Positions 26,536-34,975 of a DNA stretch of 64,000 bases are shown here, in pieces. The notes under the pieces are model-generated. The model made no database searches. It was not told where the DNA came from and was given only the letters and a program-made list of their open reading frames with translations. The position numbers and the translations under genes were made by a program. This stretch comes from Bdellovibrionota bacterium. Lineage in GTDB: Bacteria > Bdellovibrionota > Bdellovibrionia > Bdellovibrionales > Bdellovibrionaceae. Location: contig CAUJGP010000006.1 of NCBI GenBank assembly GCA_963170155.1, positions 1-64,000 on the forward strand. The letters are read 5' to 3'. The stretch's first letter is position 1. The number at the start of each line of letters is the position of its first letter.

Positions 26536-27954
26536 TTGATTGAAACCACAGGGAGAGAAACAACAAACTCCTCATCACCAACATCCACCACTCCCATTCA
26601 AACGCCCATTTTAAAAACCTACTCTAATCAAGACATTGGAAAAGGTCGGGGAGTCTACGTATCCACCTATGGCTGTCAAATGAATGTAAACGACTCAGAA
26701 CGCATGTATTCTTTATTGGAAATGGCTAATTTCACTCCCGTTCCTACTCCTGAGCAGGCCTCTTTAATTATCATTAATTCTTGTAGTGTTCGAGAAAAGC
26801 CTGTTCATAAAGTGTATTCAGAAGTTGGGACTTTCCGAAAACTCCGCGAGAAAAATCCTGATTTGAAAATTGGAGTCGGGGGTTGTGTTGGCTCTCAGGA
26901 AAAAGACAACTTAGTAAAAAAACAGCCTATGATCGATTTTGTCTTCGGCACCGACACCATCGATAAACTTCCTGAAATCATTGCAAAAGTTTATCAATCC
27001 GAAGGTCCAACAATTGACACCCAATTTGCCCATCGAGCCCCATATTATGTAGAGACTTTGATTCGCAACCCGGGGGTTTCCACTTTTGTCAATGTCACTA
27101 AAGGGTGTGATAACTTTTGTACCTTTTGCGTGGTTCCTTACACTCGAGGACGCGAAAAGTCGCGTCCTTATACCCATGTTCTTAAAGACGTTCAGGAACT
27201 CATTCAAAGGGGAGTCAAAGAGATCACTCTTTTGGGGCAAAATGTAAATTCCTACGAATCTGAATGTGGAAAAGACTTTGCCGATTTACTGAAAGGCCTT
27301 GCTGTTGAAACCAATATTGAAAGAATTCGCTACACGACCAGTCATCCCAAAGATTTTGATGAAAAATTAATGGATGTTATGGCGCAACACCAAAATAAAA
27401 TTTGTGAGTACATCCATTTACCAGTTCAGAGTGGAAGCAGTCGCATTCTCCATACAATGAACCGCGGTTATACGCGCGAACAGTACTTAGAGAAAATCCA
27501 GAAAATTAAAAGCATTATTCCCAATGTTGTACTCTCAACGGATATCATTGTGGGCTTTCCAGGTGAAACAGAAGAAGATTTTCAAGAGACCGTTCGCTTA
27601 GTTCAAGACGTGGCCTATGAAACTATTTTTGCTTTTAAATACTCCCCACGTCCCTTTACAAAGGCCGCACGATTCGAAGATCAAGTTCCTGAAAGCGTCA
27701 AGGAGCGACGACTGGCTGAGCTCTTTGAAGCTCATAATAAGATTTCTTTTGAACTCGCAAAACAGTATGAAGGACAGGTTCTACAGGTTCTGGTGGAGGA
27801 TTATTCCGAAGAAAGAGGGAATTTACACGGACGCTCGACACAAAATAAAAATGTTTACTTTTTAGGCCCAAAGGATATGGTAGGCCAGACTGTTTCTGTA
27901 AAAATTACCAAAGCATTCCCTTCAACATTAAGGGGAGAATGGATTCCGACATGA
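26536..27954 (+). CDS. miaB: tRNA-2-methylthio-N6-isopentenyladenosine synthase MiaB
   Basis: Radical-SAM methylthiotransferase acting on i6A37 of tRNA. N-terminal UPF0004 domain cysteines are in STYGCQMN, INSCSVREK and GVGGCVGSQ, holding the auxiliary cluster; the radical-SAM triad is KGCDNFCTFCVVP; a TRAM domain closes the protein (QVLVEDYSEERGNLHGR to the end). TTG start with GGGAGG upstream. The 40-residue Ser/Thr-rich N-terminal extension before GVYVSTYG is longer than usual. It overlaps the next gene by 4 bp (ATGA). Confidence 0.94.
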   Translation: MIETTGRETTNSSSPTSTTPIQTPILKTYSNQDIGKGRGVYVSTYGCQMNVNDSERMYSLLEMANFTPVPTPEQASLIIINSCSVREKPVHKVYSEVGTFRKLREKNPDLKIGVGGCVGSQEKDNLVKKQPMIDFVFGTDTIDKLPEIIAKVYQSEGPTIDTQFAHRAPYYVETLIRNPGVSTFVNVTKGCDNFCTFCVVPYTRGREKSRPYTHVLKDVQELIQRGVKEITLLGQNVNSYESECGKDFADLLKGLAVETNIERIRYTTSHPKDFDEKLMDVMAQHQNKICEYIHLPVQSGSSRILHTMNRGYTREQYLEKIQKIKSIIPNVVLSTDIIVGFPGETEEDFQETVRLVQDVAYETIFAFKYSPRPFTKAARFEDQVPESVKERRLAELFEAHNKISFELAKQYEGQVLQVLVEDYSEERGNLHGRSTQNKNVYFLGPKDMVGQTVSVKITKAFPSTLRGEWIPT

Positions 27955-28568
27955 GCCATGAAAACGATACCAAAAAAAATAGTAACCAATCTCAAATCCA
28001 ATTGAATAAAGGAAACGAATCCAGTCTGACAAGTGGACTTGTCCAATTTTTGTTCCATCAAGCTCTAGAAGAAGGCTCCGAACTTCTTGAAAAAGATTTG
28101 ATTCAAGTTAATGCCTACTGCTTATCGGTTCACTCTGAAATGGGCCAGCCTGTTTTGATTTTAAAGGCCTTGGACCGCGATTTAACCTTACCAATTCCCA
28201 TAAATCCTTTAGAAGCAGGGGTGACTTTAGCTCAATCAAATAAAAGTGCAGCGCCCTTAAGTCCCCATAAAGTAACGGCCGCTTTATTAAAAGCCTTGGG
28301 AATGCAAATAGAGAAATGTGTGTTTGTAGAAATCAAAAACTCTAACCAATATGTAAAGCTTTTTGTTTCTGGTCATCCACAATTACGCACTTTAAAATTT
28401 AAAGCCGAAGAAGTCCTTTCGCTGTGTCTCCACTTGGAAGTGCCCCTTTACACAACCCAGGCCTTTATTTCTTGTAGCCGAGTGATGATCGCTGATATTG
28501 ATGAGCAACGCCGGGAACTAATCAATAATCCTAGTTTAATGAACAATCATCATCATTACATCAACTAA
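27951..28568 (+). CDS. Bifunctional nuclease (BFN/DUF151) domain protein
   Basis: About 205 residues. After a polar N-terminus, the DUF151 fold starts at QVNAYCLSVHSEMGQPVLILK and includes LPIPINPLEAGVTLAQ, PLSPHKVTAALLKALGMQIEKCVFVEI and FKAEEVLSLCLHLEVPLY. Plant and bacterial BFN proteins are reported to have RNase/DNase activity; in many bacteria this gene neighbours miaB. The ATG at 27951 overlaps the miaB stop as ATGA, indicating coupled translation; an in-frame ATG four codons upstream is an alternative. Confidence 0.85.
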   Translation: MSHENDTKKNSNQSQIQLNKGNESSLTSGLVQFLFHQALEEGSELLEKDLIQVNAYCLSVHSEMGQPVLILKALDRDLTLPIPINPLEAGVTLAQSNKSAAPLSPHKVTAALLKALGMQIEKCVFVEIKNSNQYVKLFVSGHPQLRTLKFKAEEVLSLCLHLEVPLYTTQAFISCSRVMIADIDEQRRELINNPSLMNNHHHYIN

Positions 28569-28582
28569 AGGACAGCTTTTTA

Positions 28583-29083
28583 ATGCTCATTCCATGTCAA
28601 AACCATAAGCCTAAATTAGAAAATAATGTCTTTGTCGCGGATGGTGCAAAACTCATTGGTGATGTGGAGATTGGTGAAAATAGTTCTATTTGGTATAATG
28701 TGGTGATTCGTGGAGATGTCGCTCCCATACGAATTGGCTCTGAAACCAATATTCAAGATAATACGGTCATCCATGGGACCTGGAAAAAAGCGTCTGTGAA
28801 AATTGGCAATCAAGTGACAGTAGGTCACTCTGTTGTTTTGCATGGATGTACAATTGGTGATCTGTGTTTGATCGGCATGGGTTCTATTATTATGGATGGT
28901 GCTAAGATCAATTCTAACTCTATCGTGGGAGCCGGATCATTGGTGACAGAAGGAAGTGAATTTGCCAGTGGGATGTTGATCCTTGGGCGACCCGCAAAAG
29001 CCTTGCGCCCCTTAACCAAAGAAGAACTCGAGTTTTTACCAAAGTCTGCAAATAATTATATGACTTATACAAAATGGTATTAG
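28583..29083 (+). CDS. Gamma-carbonic anhydrase family protein
   Basis: 166-residue left-handed beta-helix protein of the YrdA/PaaY/gamma-CA group. Hexapeptide repeats run through LIGDVEIGENSSIWYNVVIR and SETNIQDNTVIHG. Zinc-binding histidines are expected at IQDNTVIHG, VGHSVVLHG and nearby (GHSVVLHGCTIGD). Activity in this group varies; some members are acyltransferase-like or inactive. AAAGGA lies 10 bases before the ATG and 14 bp separate it from the BFN gene, so it belongs to the miaB transcript. Confidence 0.88.
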   Translation: MLIPCQNHKPKLENNVFVADGAKLIGDVEIGENSSIWYNVVIRGDVAPIRIGSETNIQDNTVIHGTWKKASVKIGNQVTVGHSVVLHGCTIGDLCLIGMGSIIMDGAKINSNSIVGAGSLVTEGSEFASGMLILGRPAKALRPLTKEELEFLPKSANNYMTYTKWY

Positions 29084-29225
29084 TAGGTTATCTCAAATAA
29101 TTCACTACCTACCTCTATAAAAATCTATCGCCGATAAGATATATTATGTTGCGTTTTATGAAAATCGGAGAGGGTTGAGATTTTGATGGATTTTAGGTAA
29201 AGCCTCAGTTTATTGTTGAGTTATA

Positions 29226-29975
29226 ATGAAAAAAACTGAACATATTCAATCCCATGTGATTTATTCTGATGGTGCTTGCTCCGGAAACCCTGGCCCTGGA
29301 GGCTGGGCCTTTATCCATTGGAACCCTAGCGATAAAGTGATTGAAAGATCTGGCTATGAGCCTCAAACAACCAATAATAGAATGGAAATGACCGCAGCAT
29401 TAGAGGCTTTATTGCAAGTCCCTCCGGAGGCCTCCGTCATTCTCTATACTGATTCTGTTTATGTGATTCGAGGCATCACTCAATGGGTTTTTGGTTGGAG
29501 AAAACGAGACTGGAAAACAGCTGAAGGAAAAGATGTTACAAATCGGGATCTATGGGAAAAACTCTCTGGAGCCTGTATAAACAAAAAAATTGATTGGCGT
29601 TACATTCCCGGCCATAAAGGGTTTGCCGGCAATGAGCGAGTGGATCTTTTGGCAGTGGCTCAATCACAAAGAACCCCTCTCTCTCCCTACTCTGGACCTT
29701 CGATAGCTTATCATTTTGAACTTTTTCCTTTGCCAGAGAAAATTCCTTTACCCGAAATGAAAAGCTATAAAAATACATCATCAGAAAACAAAGCAAAAAG
29801 CTTTTATCTCAGCTACGTCAATGGAGTCTTAGTCCGCCATACTACTTGGGAGCAATGCCAAGCTTGTGTAAGAGGAGTTTCTCAAGCTCGATTTAAAAAA
29901 GTAAGCTCTGAAGAAGAAGCTCGTGCAACAATTAAGGCCTGGGGTCTAGACCCGTCGCTTTATTCAAACCTTTAA
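29226..29975 (+). CDS. rnhA: Ribonuclease HI with C-terminal hybrid-binding (viroplasmin-like) domain
   Basis: Degrades RNA in RNA-DNA hybrids. Catalytic acids are Asp15 (YSDGACSGNPGPGG), Glu54 (MEMTAALEAL), Asp76 (YTDSVYV) and Asp140 (GNERVDLLA), with the handle region QWVFGWRKRDWKTAEG. The usual enzyme ends near residue 155. Here a linker leads to residues 191-240 (FYLSYVNGVLVRHTTWEQC, then VRGVSQARFKKVSSEEEA), which match the small hybrid-binding domain normally found at the N-terminus of RNase H1. The reversed order should still raise processivity or hybrid affinity. Confidence 0.9.
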   Translation: MKKTEHIQSHVIYSDGACSGNPGPGGWAFIHWNPSDKVIERSGYEPQTTNNRMEMTAALEALLQVPPEASVILYTDSVYVIRGITQWVFGWRKRDWKTAEGKDVTNRDLWEKLSGACINKKIDWRYIPGHKGFAGNERVDLLAVAQSQRTPLSPYSGPSIAYHFELFPLPEKIPLPEMKSYKNTSSENKAKSFYLSYVNGVLVRHTTWEQCQACVRGVSQARFKKVSSEEEARATIKAWGLDPSLYSNL

Positions 29976-30025
29976 AGCGTCCAGAGACAAACGGCTCAAC
30001 AGAGACACTAAACCCTTAAAAATTT

Positions 30026-30805
30026 TTACCAACGTCCAAACTGACCTGGCTTCAAGCTTTTTAAGGCCTGCCAATAAAAAAATATCAAACCCACCAATGA
30101 AATAACAATGGCTCGTTCAACAGGAACGTCACTGTGGCCAAAAAAAGAATAACGAAATCCTTCAATAAAATAAAGTAAGGGATTCCATTGCGCAATTGAT
30201 CTCCAAAAAGGATTTAATCGATCAAGAGAAATAAACACTCCACCTAAATAAATCAGAGGTAATAAAATAAAGGAAGAAAAGGCACTCAATTGATCCATGG
30301 TTTTGGCCCAAAAAGCCATAGCGATCCCAATATGACCAAAAGAAAGTCCTCCCACAAGGCTAAAAAATAAAAATAACCATGGATGAGAGATTCCTAACAT
30401 TTCTCCTTGTTGCCAATACATAAAGAAATTGCCCACAATCCAAGTGATGCAAGCGACAATCATCCCTCTCAACCACGAAGCTAAAGCCATTGCCCACACA
30501 ATAGTTTGATTGCTTAATGGCACAACCCGGAGATCCTCAAGGTCTCCTGTAAACTTCATGGTGACAATGGAGCTTGATGAGTTTTGGTAAGAGTTATTGA
30601 TAAGCCCCATCATCATCAATCCCGGTATTAAATAGGATAAATAAGATATATTTTCTTTGAATCGCACATGCTGCCCCAAAGAAACACCAAAAACAAGAAG
30701 ATACAAAAAAGAATTAATCAGGGGAGCCACCACTGTTTGCACTAAAACTTTGGAGAATCGAGCGATTTCCCGTCGCAAAAGAGTTTCAAAAGGAACCCAA
30801 TTCAT
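30026..30805 (-). CDS. ABC-2 type transporter permease
   Basis: 259 residues with six hydrophobic segments and the ABC-2 signature region (SLGQHVRFKENISYLSYLIPGLMMMGLI and LPLIYLGGVFISLDRLNPFWRSI). It forms an exporter with the ATPase encoded just upstream, whose stop it overlaps by 4 bp. The pair resembles NodI/NodJ and drug or polysaccharide exporters of the DrrAB type; the cargo is unknown. It converges on rnhA, and no terminator hairpin is visible in the 50-bp gap. Confidence 0.88.
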   Translation of the reverse strand: MNWVPFETLLRREIARFSKVLVQTVVAPLINSFLYLLVFGVSLGQHVRFKENISYLSYLIPGLMMMGLINNSYQNSSSSIVTMKFTGDLEDLRVVPLSNQTIVWAMALASWLRGMIVACITWIVGNFFMYWQQGEMLGISHPWLFLFFSLVGGLSFGHIGIAMAFWAKTMDQLSAFSSFILLPLIYLGGVFISLDRLNPFWRSIAQWNPLLYFIEGFRYSFFGHSDVPVERAIVISLVGLIFFYWQALKSLKPGQFGRW

Positions 30806-31716
30806 TTTACACCGCCACCACTATTGTTGAGAACTCGCTTCATGGCCTCTTCCAGTCCACCTTCTTTGATTTGTAAATCAATGATTTCATCTGTTTGAAT
30901 ATCCAAGGATCGCAGTAACTCTCCCATGGGCACAGGGGCCGGAATCAAAAAACGAATTTGATTTTGATTCTGGTTTACAAGATACGGGTGGGAAAAAACA
31001 CGTTTTGTTTTCAAAGTCATACTAACTTCTCTCTGACTCAACTCAGAGATAATATCTCGTGTGGACTTCACACAAGCCAACTCACCTTTATTAATGACCG
31101 CAATGCGGTCACACAGCTCTTCTGCTTCCTGTAGGTAGTGGGTGGTTAACATGATGGTGAGCCCGTCTGACTTCAGTTCCCTGACGAATTCCCAAAGCAA
31201 TTCCCGAAGCTGGATATCCACTCCCGCCGTGGGTTCATCCAATAAAAGCAATTTAGGATTGTGCACTAGAGCTTTCGCAATCATCAATCGACGCTTCATC
31301 CCTCCTGAAAGTTGCTTCACTTTTTTATCTCGATGCTCCCATAAATTTAACTTATGCAATAAATATTGGATATGCTCAGTATTGTTACGAAGCCCATAGT
31401 ATCCGGACTGAAATCGAAGAATCTCTTGGAGATCAAAAAAACCATGAGAAACAATTTCTTGCGAGACAACACCCAAAAGAGGCTTTGTGTACTTAGATTC
31501 TTTTTCAACATCAAAGCCAAATATTTTAGCGGAGCCTTGGGTTGCTTCCTCAAGGGTTGTAAGAATTGAAATCAAAGAGGTTTTTCCTGCCCCATTAGGT
31601 CCAAGAAGACCAAAAATCTCTCCCGCTTCAATTTCTAAAGTCAATTCATTCAGAGCCCGCACAGAACCATATTCTTTTGTCAACTTGCTGACTTCTAACG
31701 CTTTATGCTGCTTCAC
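30802..31716 (-). CDS. ABC transporter ATP-binding protein (DrrA/NodI type)
   Basis: 304 residues. Walker A GLLGPNGAGKTSLIS near 35-49, Q-loop VSQE, signature LSGGMKRRLMIAKALV, Walker B KLLLLDEPTAGVD and H-loop TTHYLQEAEEL. A C-terminal domain of about 80 residues (from VSMTLKTKRVFSH) is typical of exporter ATPases of this group. GTG start with AAAAGG about 11 bases upstream. A small hairpin (CCTCAT and ATGAGG, 31739-31757) lies in the 5' leader. Confidence 0.9.
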   Translation of the reverse strand: MKQHKALEVSKLTKEYGSVRALNELTLEIEAGEIFGLLGPNGAGKTSLISILTTLEEATQGSAKIFGFDVEKESKYTKPLLGVVSQEIVSHGFFDLQEILRFQSGYYGLRNNTEHIQYLLHKLNLWEHRDKKVKQLSGGMKRRLMIAKALVHNPKLLLLDEPTAGVDIQLRELLWEFVRELKSDGLTIMLTTHYLQEAEELCDRIAVINKGELACVKSTRDIISELSQREVSMTLKTKRVFSHPYLVNQNQNQIRFLIPAPVPMGELLRSLDIQTDEIIDLQIKEGGLEEAMKRVLNNSGGGVK

Positions 31717-32090
31717 GATGAATTTTACCTTTTAACCTCATTCTTTAAGATGAGGCCCCAATGATCAATGCTTTTCTAGCTTTTTACGTATGCGTTGAAG
31801 AGTTTTAAGATTGTCGCTTATACTAGTTCAAGTTTTGATTTTTATGGATCTTTATTTCTAAATAACTTCTTATTATTTTTAGTCGCTTTCGAACTCGCTC
31901 ATCATTAACCTATGAGAGTATTTTTATCACTGCAAGTTGAGAAGTGACCTCAAATAATATTAAATTGAAGTGAGTGTTCGAATACCGAAACCCCAATCCG
32001 AAATCGAGAACTTTCTCGGAATCAAAAAAAACCCTCAATCACTTTAGACATAAAGGCCATGGTTCATGAGAATAAGAAATCAAATCATCC
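31717..32090. other. Intergenic region before the ABC exporter operon
   Basis: No gene seen. It contains the leader of the ABC operon with a 6-bp hairpin at 31739-31757 and a short inverted element (CGAGA and TCTCG) near 32005. On the minus strand a run of eight T lies about 60 bases beyond the HTH gene stop but without a convincing stem. Confidence 0.4.
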
Positions 32091-32621
32091 TTAACTAAAA
32101 TATCGACTCAATAAAAACCCCAGAAGACCTCCCAACGAAATCAGAAGAATACTTTTTATTTTAAATCTATTATGGCTGGTCGTCATGGAGACCGTTTGAG
32201 GTTGATTTATTTGAGCTATTTTATTTTTCAAAAGATCTATCTGCTTGCGAAGATCTTGGACTTCTTCTTTTTGTACTTCTTGTGAACTATGCCATCGATG
32301 CGAAAGAAACATTTGAGGAGTAAAGCCAGGGTTTTTCTCTTGCAAGAGTAAATACCAATGTAAAGCACGATAAATATGTGGCGGTGGGGATGTGATTTTT
32401 TTGCTCCACCGAGACCACGCTGATGGGTCAACCATAAGAAGCTGAGCCATTTTTCGTGCAGAAAGACCGAGACGAAAGCGAATATCTTCAATATCCCCGA
32501 TTTGCCCCTTAATAACCTCAACTTCCGATTCATAAATGATTCGATCTGTCGTTTTAGAACGATCTTTTAAGTCTTTGTGAAAAGAAGGAGATAAGTCTTG
32601 AAAATCTATATTTGTGCTCAT
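32091..32621 (-). CDS. HTH DNA-binding protein with C-terminal membrane anchor
   Basis: 176 residues from the ATG at 32619-32621, which has GGAAG upstream; a start 13 codons earlier lacks one. Residues 46-72 (IRFRLGLSARKMAQLLMVDPSAWSRWSKK region) form an XRE-like helix-turn-helix. Residues 113-140 are a heptad-like coiled coil (VQDLRKQIDLLKNKIAQI). Residues 157-174 (SILLISLGGLLGFLLS) form a single C-terminal transmembrane helix. The topology puts the HTH in the cytoplasm and tethers it to the inner membrane. Target and family are unknown. Confidence 0.7.
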   Translation of the reverse strand: MSTNIDFQDLSPSFHKDLKDRSKTTDRIIYESEVEVIKGQIGDIEDIRFRLGLSARKMAQLLMVDPSAWSRWSKKITSPPPHIYRALHWYLLLQEKNPGFTPQMFLSHRWHSSQEVQKEEVQDLRKQIDLLKNKIAQINQPQTVSMTTSHNRFKIKSILLISLGGLLGFLLSRYFS

Positions 32622-32955
32622 AAATACTTCCATTTTCGATAAAGCATAAATGTATTTCACATTATTAAATTCTATTAAGCAATATTTTATGTTGTATAAT
32701 AAACAATGTCCCCTTAATTTGATTTGAACAATATTACGTTACAATAAGATTTTTAATCAGCTCATGTAAATATACTTGTTTTTTTAAAATTAACTTAATA
32801 TTATAGTTATAAGCTTAACTATTATCTTATTGAAATTACTTAATTTTAATGATACGACAATAGCTACTTCACTAGTTTTTACTTAAAATAACCGATGACT
32901 CTAAGCGTAAATTACTTAGGGTCAGATAATAAAACCCACTCGCGAGATAAATGCT
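32622..32955. other. AT-rich divergent promoter region with an inverted repeat
   Basis: Very AT-rich; serves as promoter region for the HTH-anchor gene and the recombinase gene. No ORF. Its notable element is the inverted repeat at 32897-32923. Confidence 0.5.
32897..32923. repeat. Inverted repeat upstream of the tyrosine recombinase
   Basis: GACTCTAAG (32897-32905) faces CTTAGGGTC (32915-32923) with one G-U type mismatch; the inner part contains GTAA-A-TTAC, extending the pairing with a 2-nt bulge. Two 9-bp arms around a 9-bp centre are the size of a tyrosine-recombinase core site or an operator. The ATG of the recombinase is 33 bp away. Confidence 0.5.
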
Positions 32956-33483
32956 ATGCGTTATAGTTTAAACAAAAATAAATACCTCTTAGACCCTGAA
33001 AGCCAAGCTCTTGAGATTCTGCTTTCTCGGTACTTTGAACAAGACACCAGAAACTGCATTCTTTTGTGGATGGGACTCAAGACAGGGGCTCGAGCTCAAG
33101 AAATTTTAAATATCAAAGTGGGTGATCTTTCCTCTTATGATCAAACAGTTTTTATTCGAGGGTTAAAAGGGAGTAATGATCGAGAAATCCCTCTCCAAAA
33201 GGAATTTTATAGAAAATTAGAATTCTTCTTGCGAACTTCAAAGATTACCCAAGGACCTCTTTTTGATATCTCTTATCAACGGCTTTACCAAATTTGGGAT
33301 CTCTATAGGCCTTGCAAAAAAAACTTTCATAGCTTAAGACACACATTTGCGATCAATCTTTATAAAAAAACACGGGATTTACGCCTTGTTCAAGTTGCCT
33401 TAGGTCATCGTAATATCAATAACACGATGATTTATGCTGATTATGTCTATTCCAAGGAAGAATTAAGAAAACTTATTTTGTAA
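32956..33483 (+). CDS. Minimal tyrosine recombinase (catalytic domain only)
   Basis: 175 residues consisting almost only of the phage-integrase catalytic domain. The complete active set is present: Arg in GARAQEILN, Lys in RGLKGSND, His-x-x-Arg in FHSLRHTFA, His in ALGHRNINNTMIYAD and the nucleophile Tyr in that same segment. Normal Xer/integrase proteins have an extra 100-residue N-terminal SAM-like core-binding domain, absent here. FimB/FimE-type invertases have a similar compact size. The inverted repeat just upstream may be its site. Function is inferred. Confidence 0.8.
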   Translation: MRYSLNKNKYLLDPESQALEILLSRYFEQDTRNCILLWMGLKTGARAQEILNIKVGDLSSYDQTVFIRGLKGSNDREIPLQKEFYRKLEFFLRTSKITQGPLFDISYQRLYQIWDLYRPCKKNFHSLRHTFAINLYKKTRDLRLVQVALGHRNINNTMIYADYVYSKEELRKLIL

Positions 33484-33556
33484 TTGGTATAAATTGGTTT
33501 GTAAACCCCTACCCTTTTAGAATATCTTCGCCTCAAAAGATACAAAGGGAGCTTTC

Positions 33557-34969
33557 ATGACTTTAATAAATCCAATCAAAGGCCATGTCGCCATTGTTGA
33601 CGACGACGATGAAATGAGAAGCATGTTAGAGGATTACTTTAGGTCACAAGACTATCAGGTTTCAGCCTTTAGTTCTGCCATTGATGCTTTAGAAAAATTA
33701 AGACCGATTGATCCACCAGACGTTGTCATATCAGACATTCGAATGCCAAAAATGGATGGGCTTGAATTGACCTTAAAAATCAAAGAAAAATTTCCGGATG
33801 TTTGTGTGATCCTTATCACTGCCTTCGGAAGCATTGAAACAGCCATTGAGGCCATCCGTCGCGGAGCCTATGACTATTTAACAAAACCCTTTAAGCTGGC
33901 AGCGCTCGAAGTTGTCGCTAACCGAGCTATCGGATTCCAAAAATTAAAAAAAGAGAACAAACATCTGCGGATGGCCCAAAAAAACTCCTACAATGTACAG
34001 GAAATCGTGGGGAAAAACCCCTCGATGAAAGAAGTCTTCGACATCATTCAAAGAGTTGCACCTTCAACAGCCAATGTGCTTATTAGTGGCGAAGTGGGAA
34101 CGGGCAAAGAAATGGTGGCCCGAGCGATCCACAATCTGAGCCCAAGAGCTCAATATCCTTTTGTTGCCATTAATTGCACATCAATCCCTGAAGCCATTTT
34201 AGAATCAGAGTTATTTGGACATGTTAAAGGTGCCTTCCCTGGAGCCAGCCACGATAAAAGAGGGCTGTTTGACGAAGCTTCTCCTGGAACTTTATTTATC
34301 GATGAAATCGGCGATCTTGATGCCTCCATGCAAGCAAAGATTTTACGCGCAATTCAAGATCAAAAAATTAAGCCTCTTGGATCTCAAGAGTATCATTCTA
34401 TTGACGTGCGGATTATAGCGGCCACACAAAAAGATCTTAGACAATCTATTCGACAAAATAATTTTCGAGAAGATCTTTACTACCGTCTAGCCGTGGTTCC
34501 CGTAAGCCTACCACCGCTTCGTTATCGGCAAGATGATATTCCTATTTTAGCACAGCATTTTGTAGAAAAATATTCTGCTATCAATAACCTTCCCCCCAAA
34601 AAAATAACTCAAGTGGCTCTCTCAAAGCTCATGCAAGCCCGCTGGGAAGGAAACGTCAGAGAGCTTGAGAACGTTATTGAAAGAGCTGTCATTCTTTCTA
34701 AATCCTCAATGATTGAAGATTTGGATATACAATCCAACGATCAAACCGACACAGATAAATTTTTTGGCAAAGTCATAGAGTCTTATCCAACCATTGAGGA
34801 TTTAGAAAAAAAATACATTCAATACATCCTGAATAAAACAGGCGGCAAAAAAGAGAAGGCGGCCCATATCTTGGGAATTAATCGCAGGACGCTTTATCGA
34901 AAAGAGCGAGAATACGGATTTGTGGAAGACGATGGTCGCTCTCATGATGAGGATCTTGCACAGGAGTAG
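33557..34969 (+). CDS. NtrC-family sigma-54 response regulator with altered GAFTGA loop
   Basis: 470 residues: receiver domain with DDDDE, phospho-acceptor Asp60 (ISDIRMPKMDG), Thr88 and Lys110; AAA+ domain with Walker A GEVGTGKE (178-185) and Walker B LFIDEIGD (Asp249); and a C-terminal Fis-type HTH (AHILGINRRTLYRKE near 437-451). The loop that contacts sigma-54 reads GAFPGA at 225-230 rather than GAFTGA: the codon at residue 228 is CCT for Pro. The next gene, 7 bp downstream, is a PAS histidine kinase, clearly its partner. Other sigma-54 activator features are intact. Confidence 0.92.
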   Translation: MTLINPIKGHVAIVDDDDEMRSMLEDYFRSQDYQVSAFSSAIDALEKLRPIDPPDVVISDIRMPKMDGLELTLKIKEKFPDVCVILITAFGSIETAIEAIRRGAYDYLTKPFKLAALEVVANRAIGFQKLKKENKHLRMAQKNSYNVQEIVGKNPSMKEVFDIIQRVAPSTANVLISGEVGTGKEMVARAIHNLSPRAQYPFVAINCTSIPEAILESELFGHVKGAFPGASHDKRGLFDEASPGTLFIDEIGDLDASMQAKILRAIQDQKIKPLGSQEYHSIDVRIIAATQKDLRQSIRQNNFREDLYYRLAVVPVSLPPLRYRQDDIPILAQHFVEKYSAINNLPPKKITQVALSKLMQARWEGNVRELENVIERAVILSKSSMIEDLDIQSNDQTDTDKFFGKVIESYPTIEDLEKKYIQYILNKTGGKKEKAAHILGINRRTLYRKEREYGFVEDDGRSHDEDLAQE

Positions 34970-34975
34970 TTCCTT

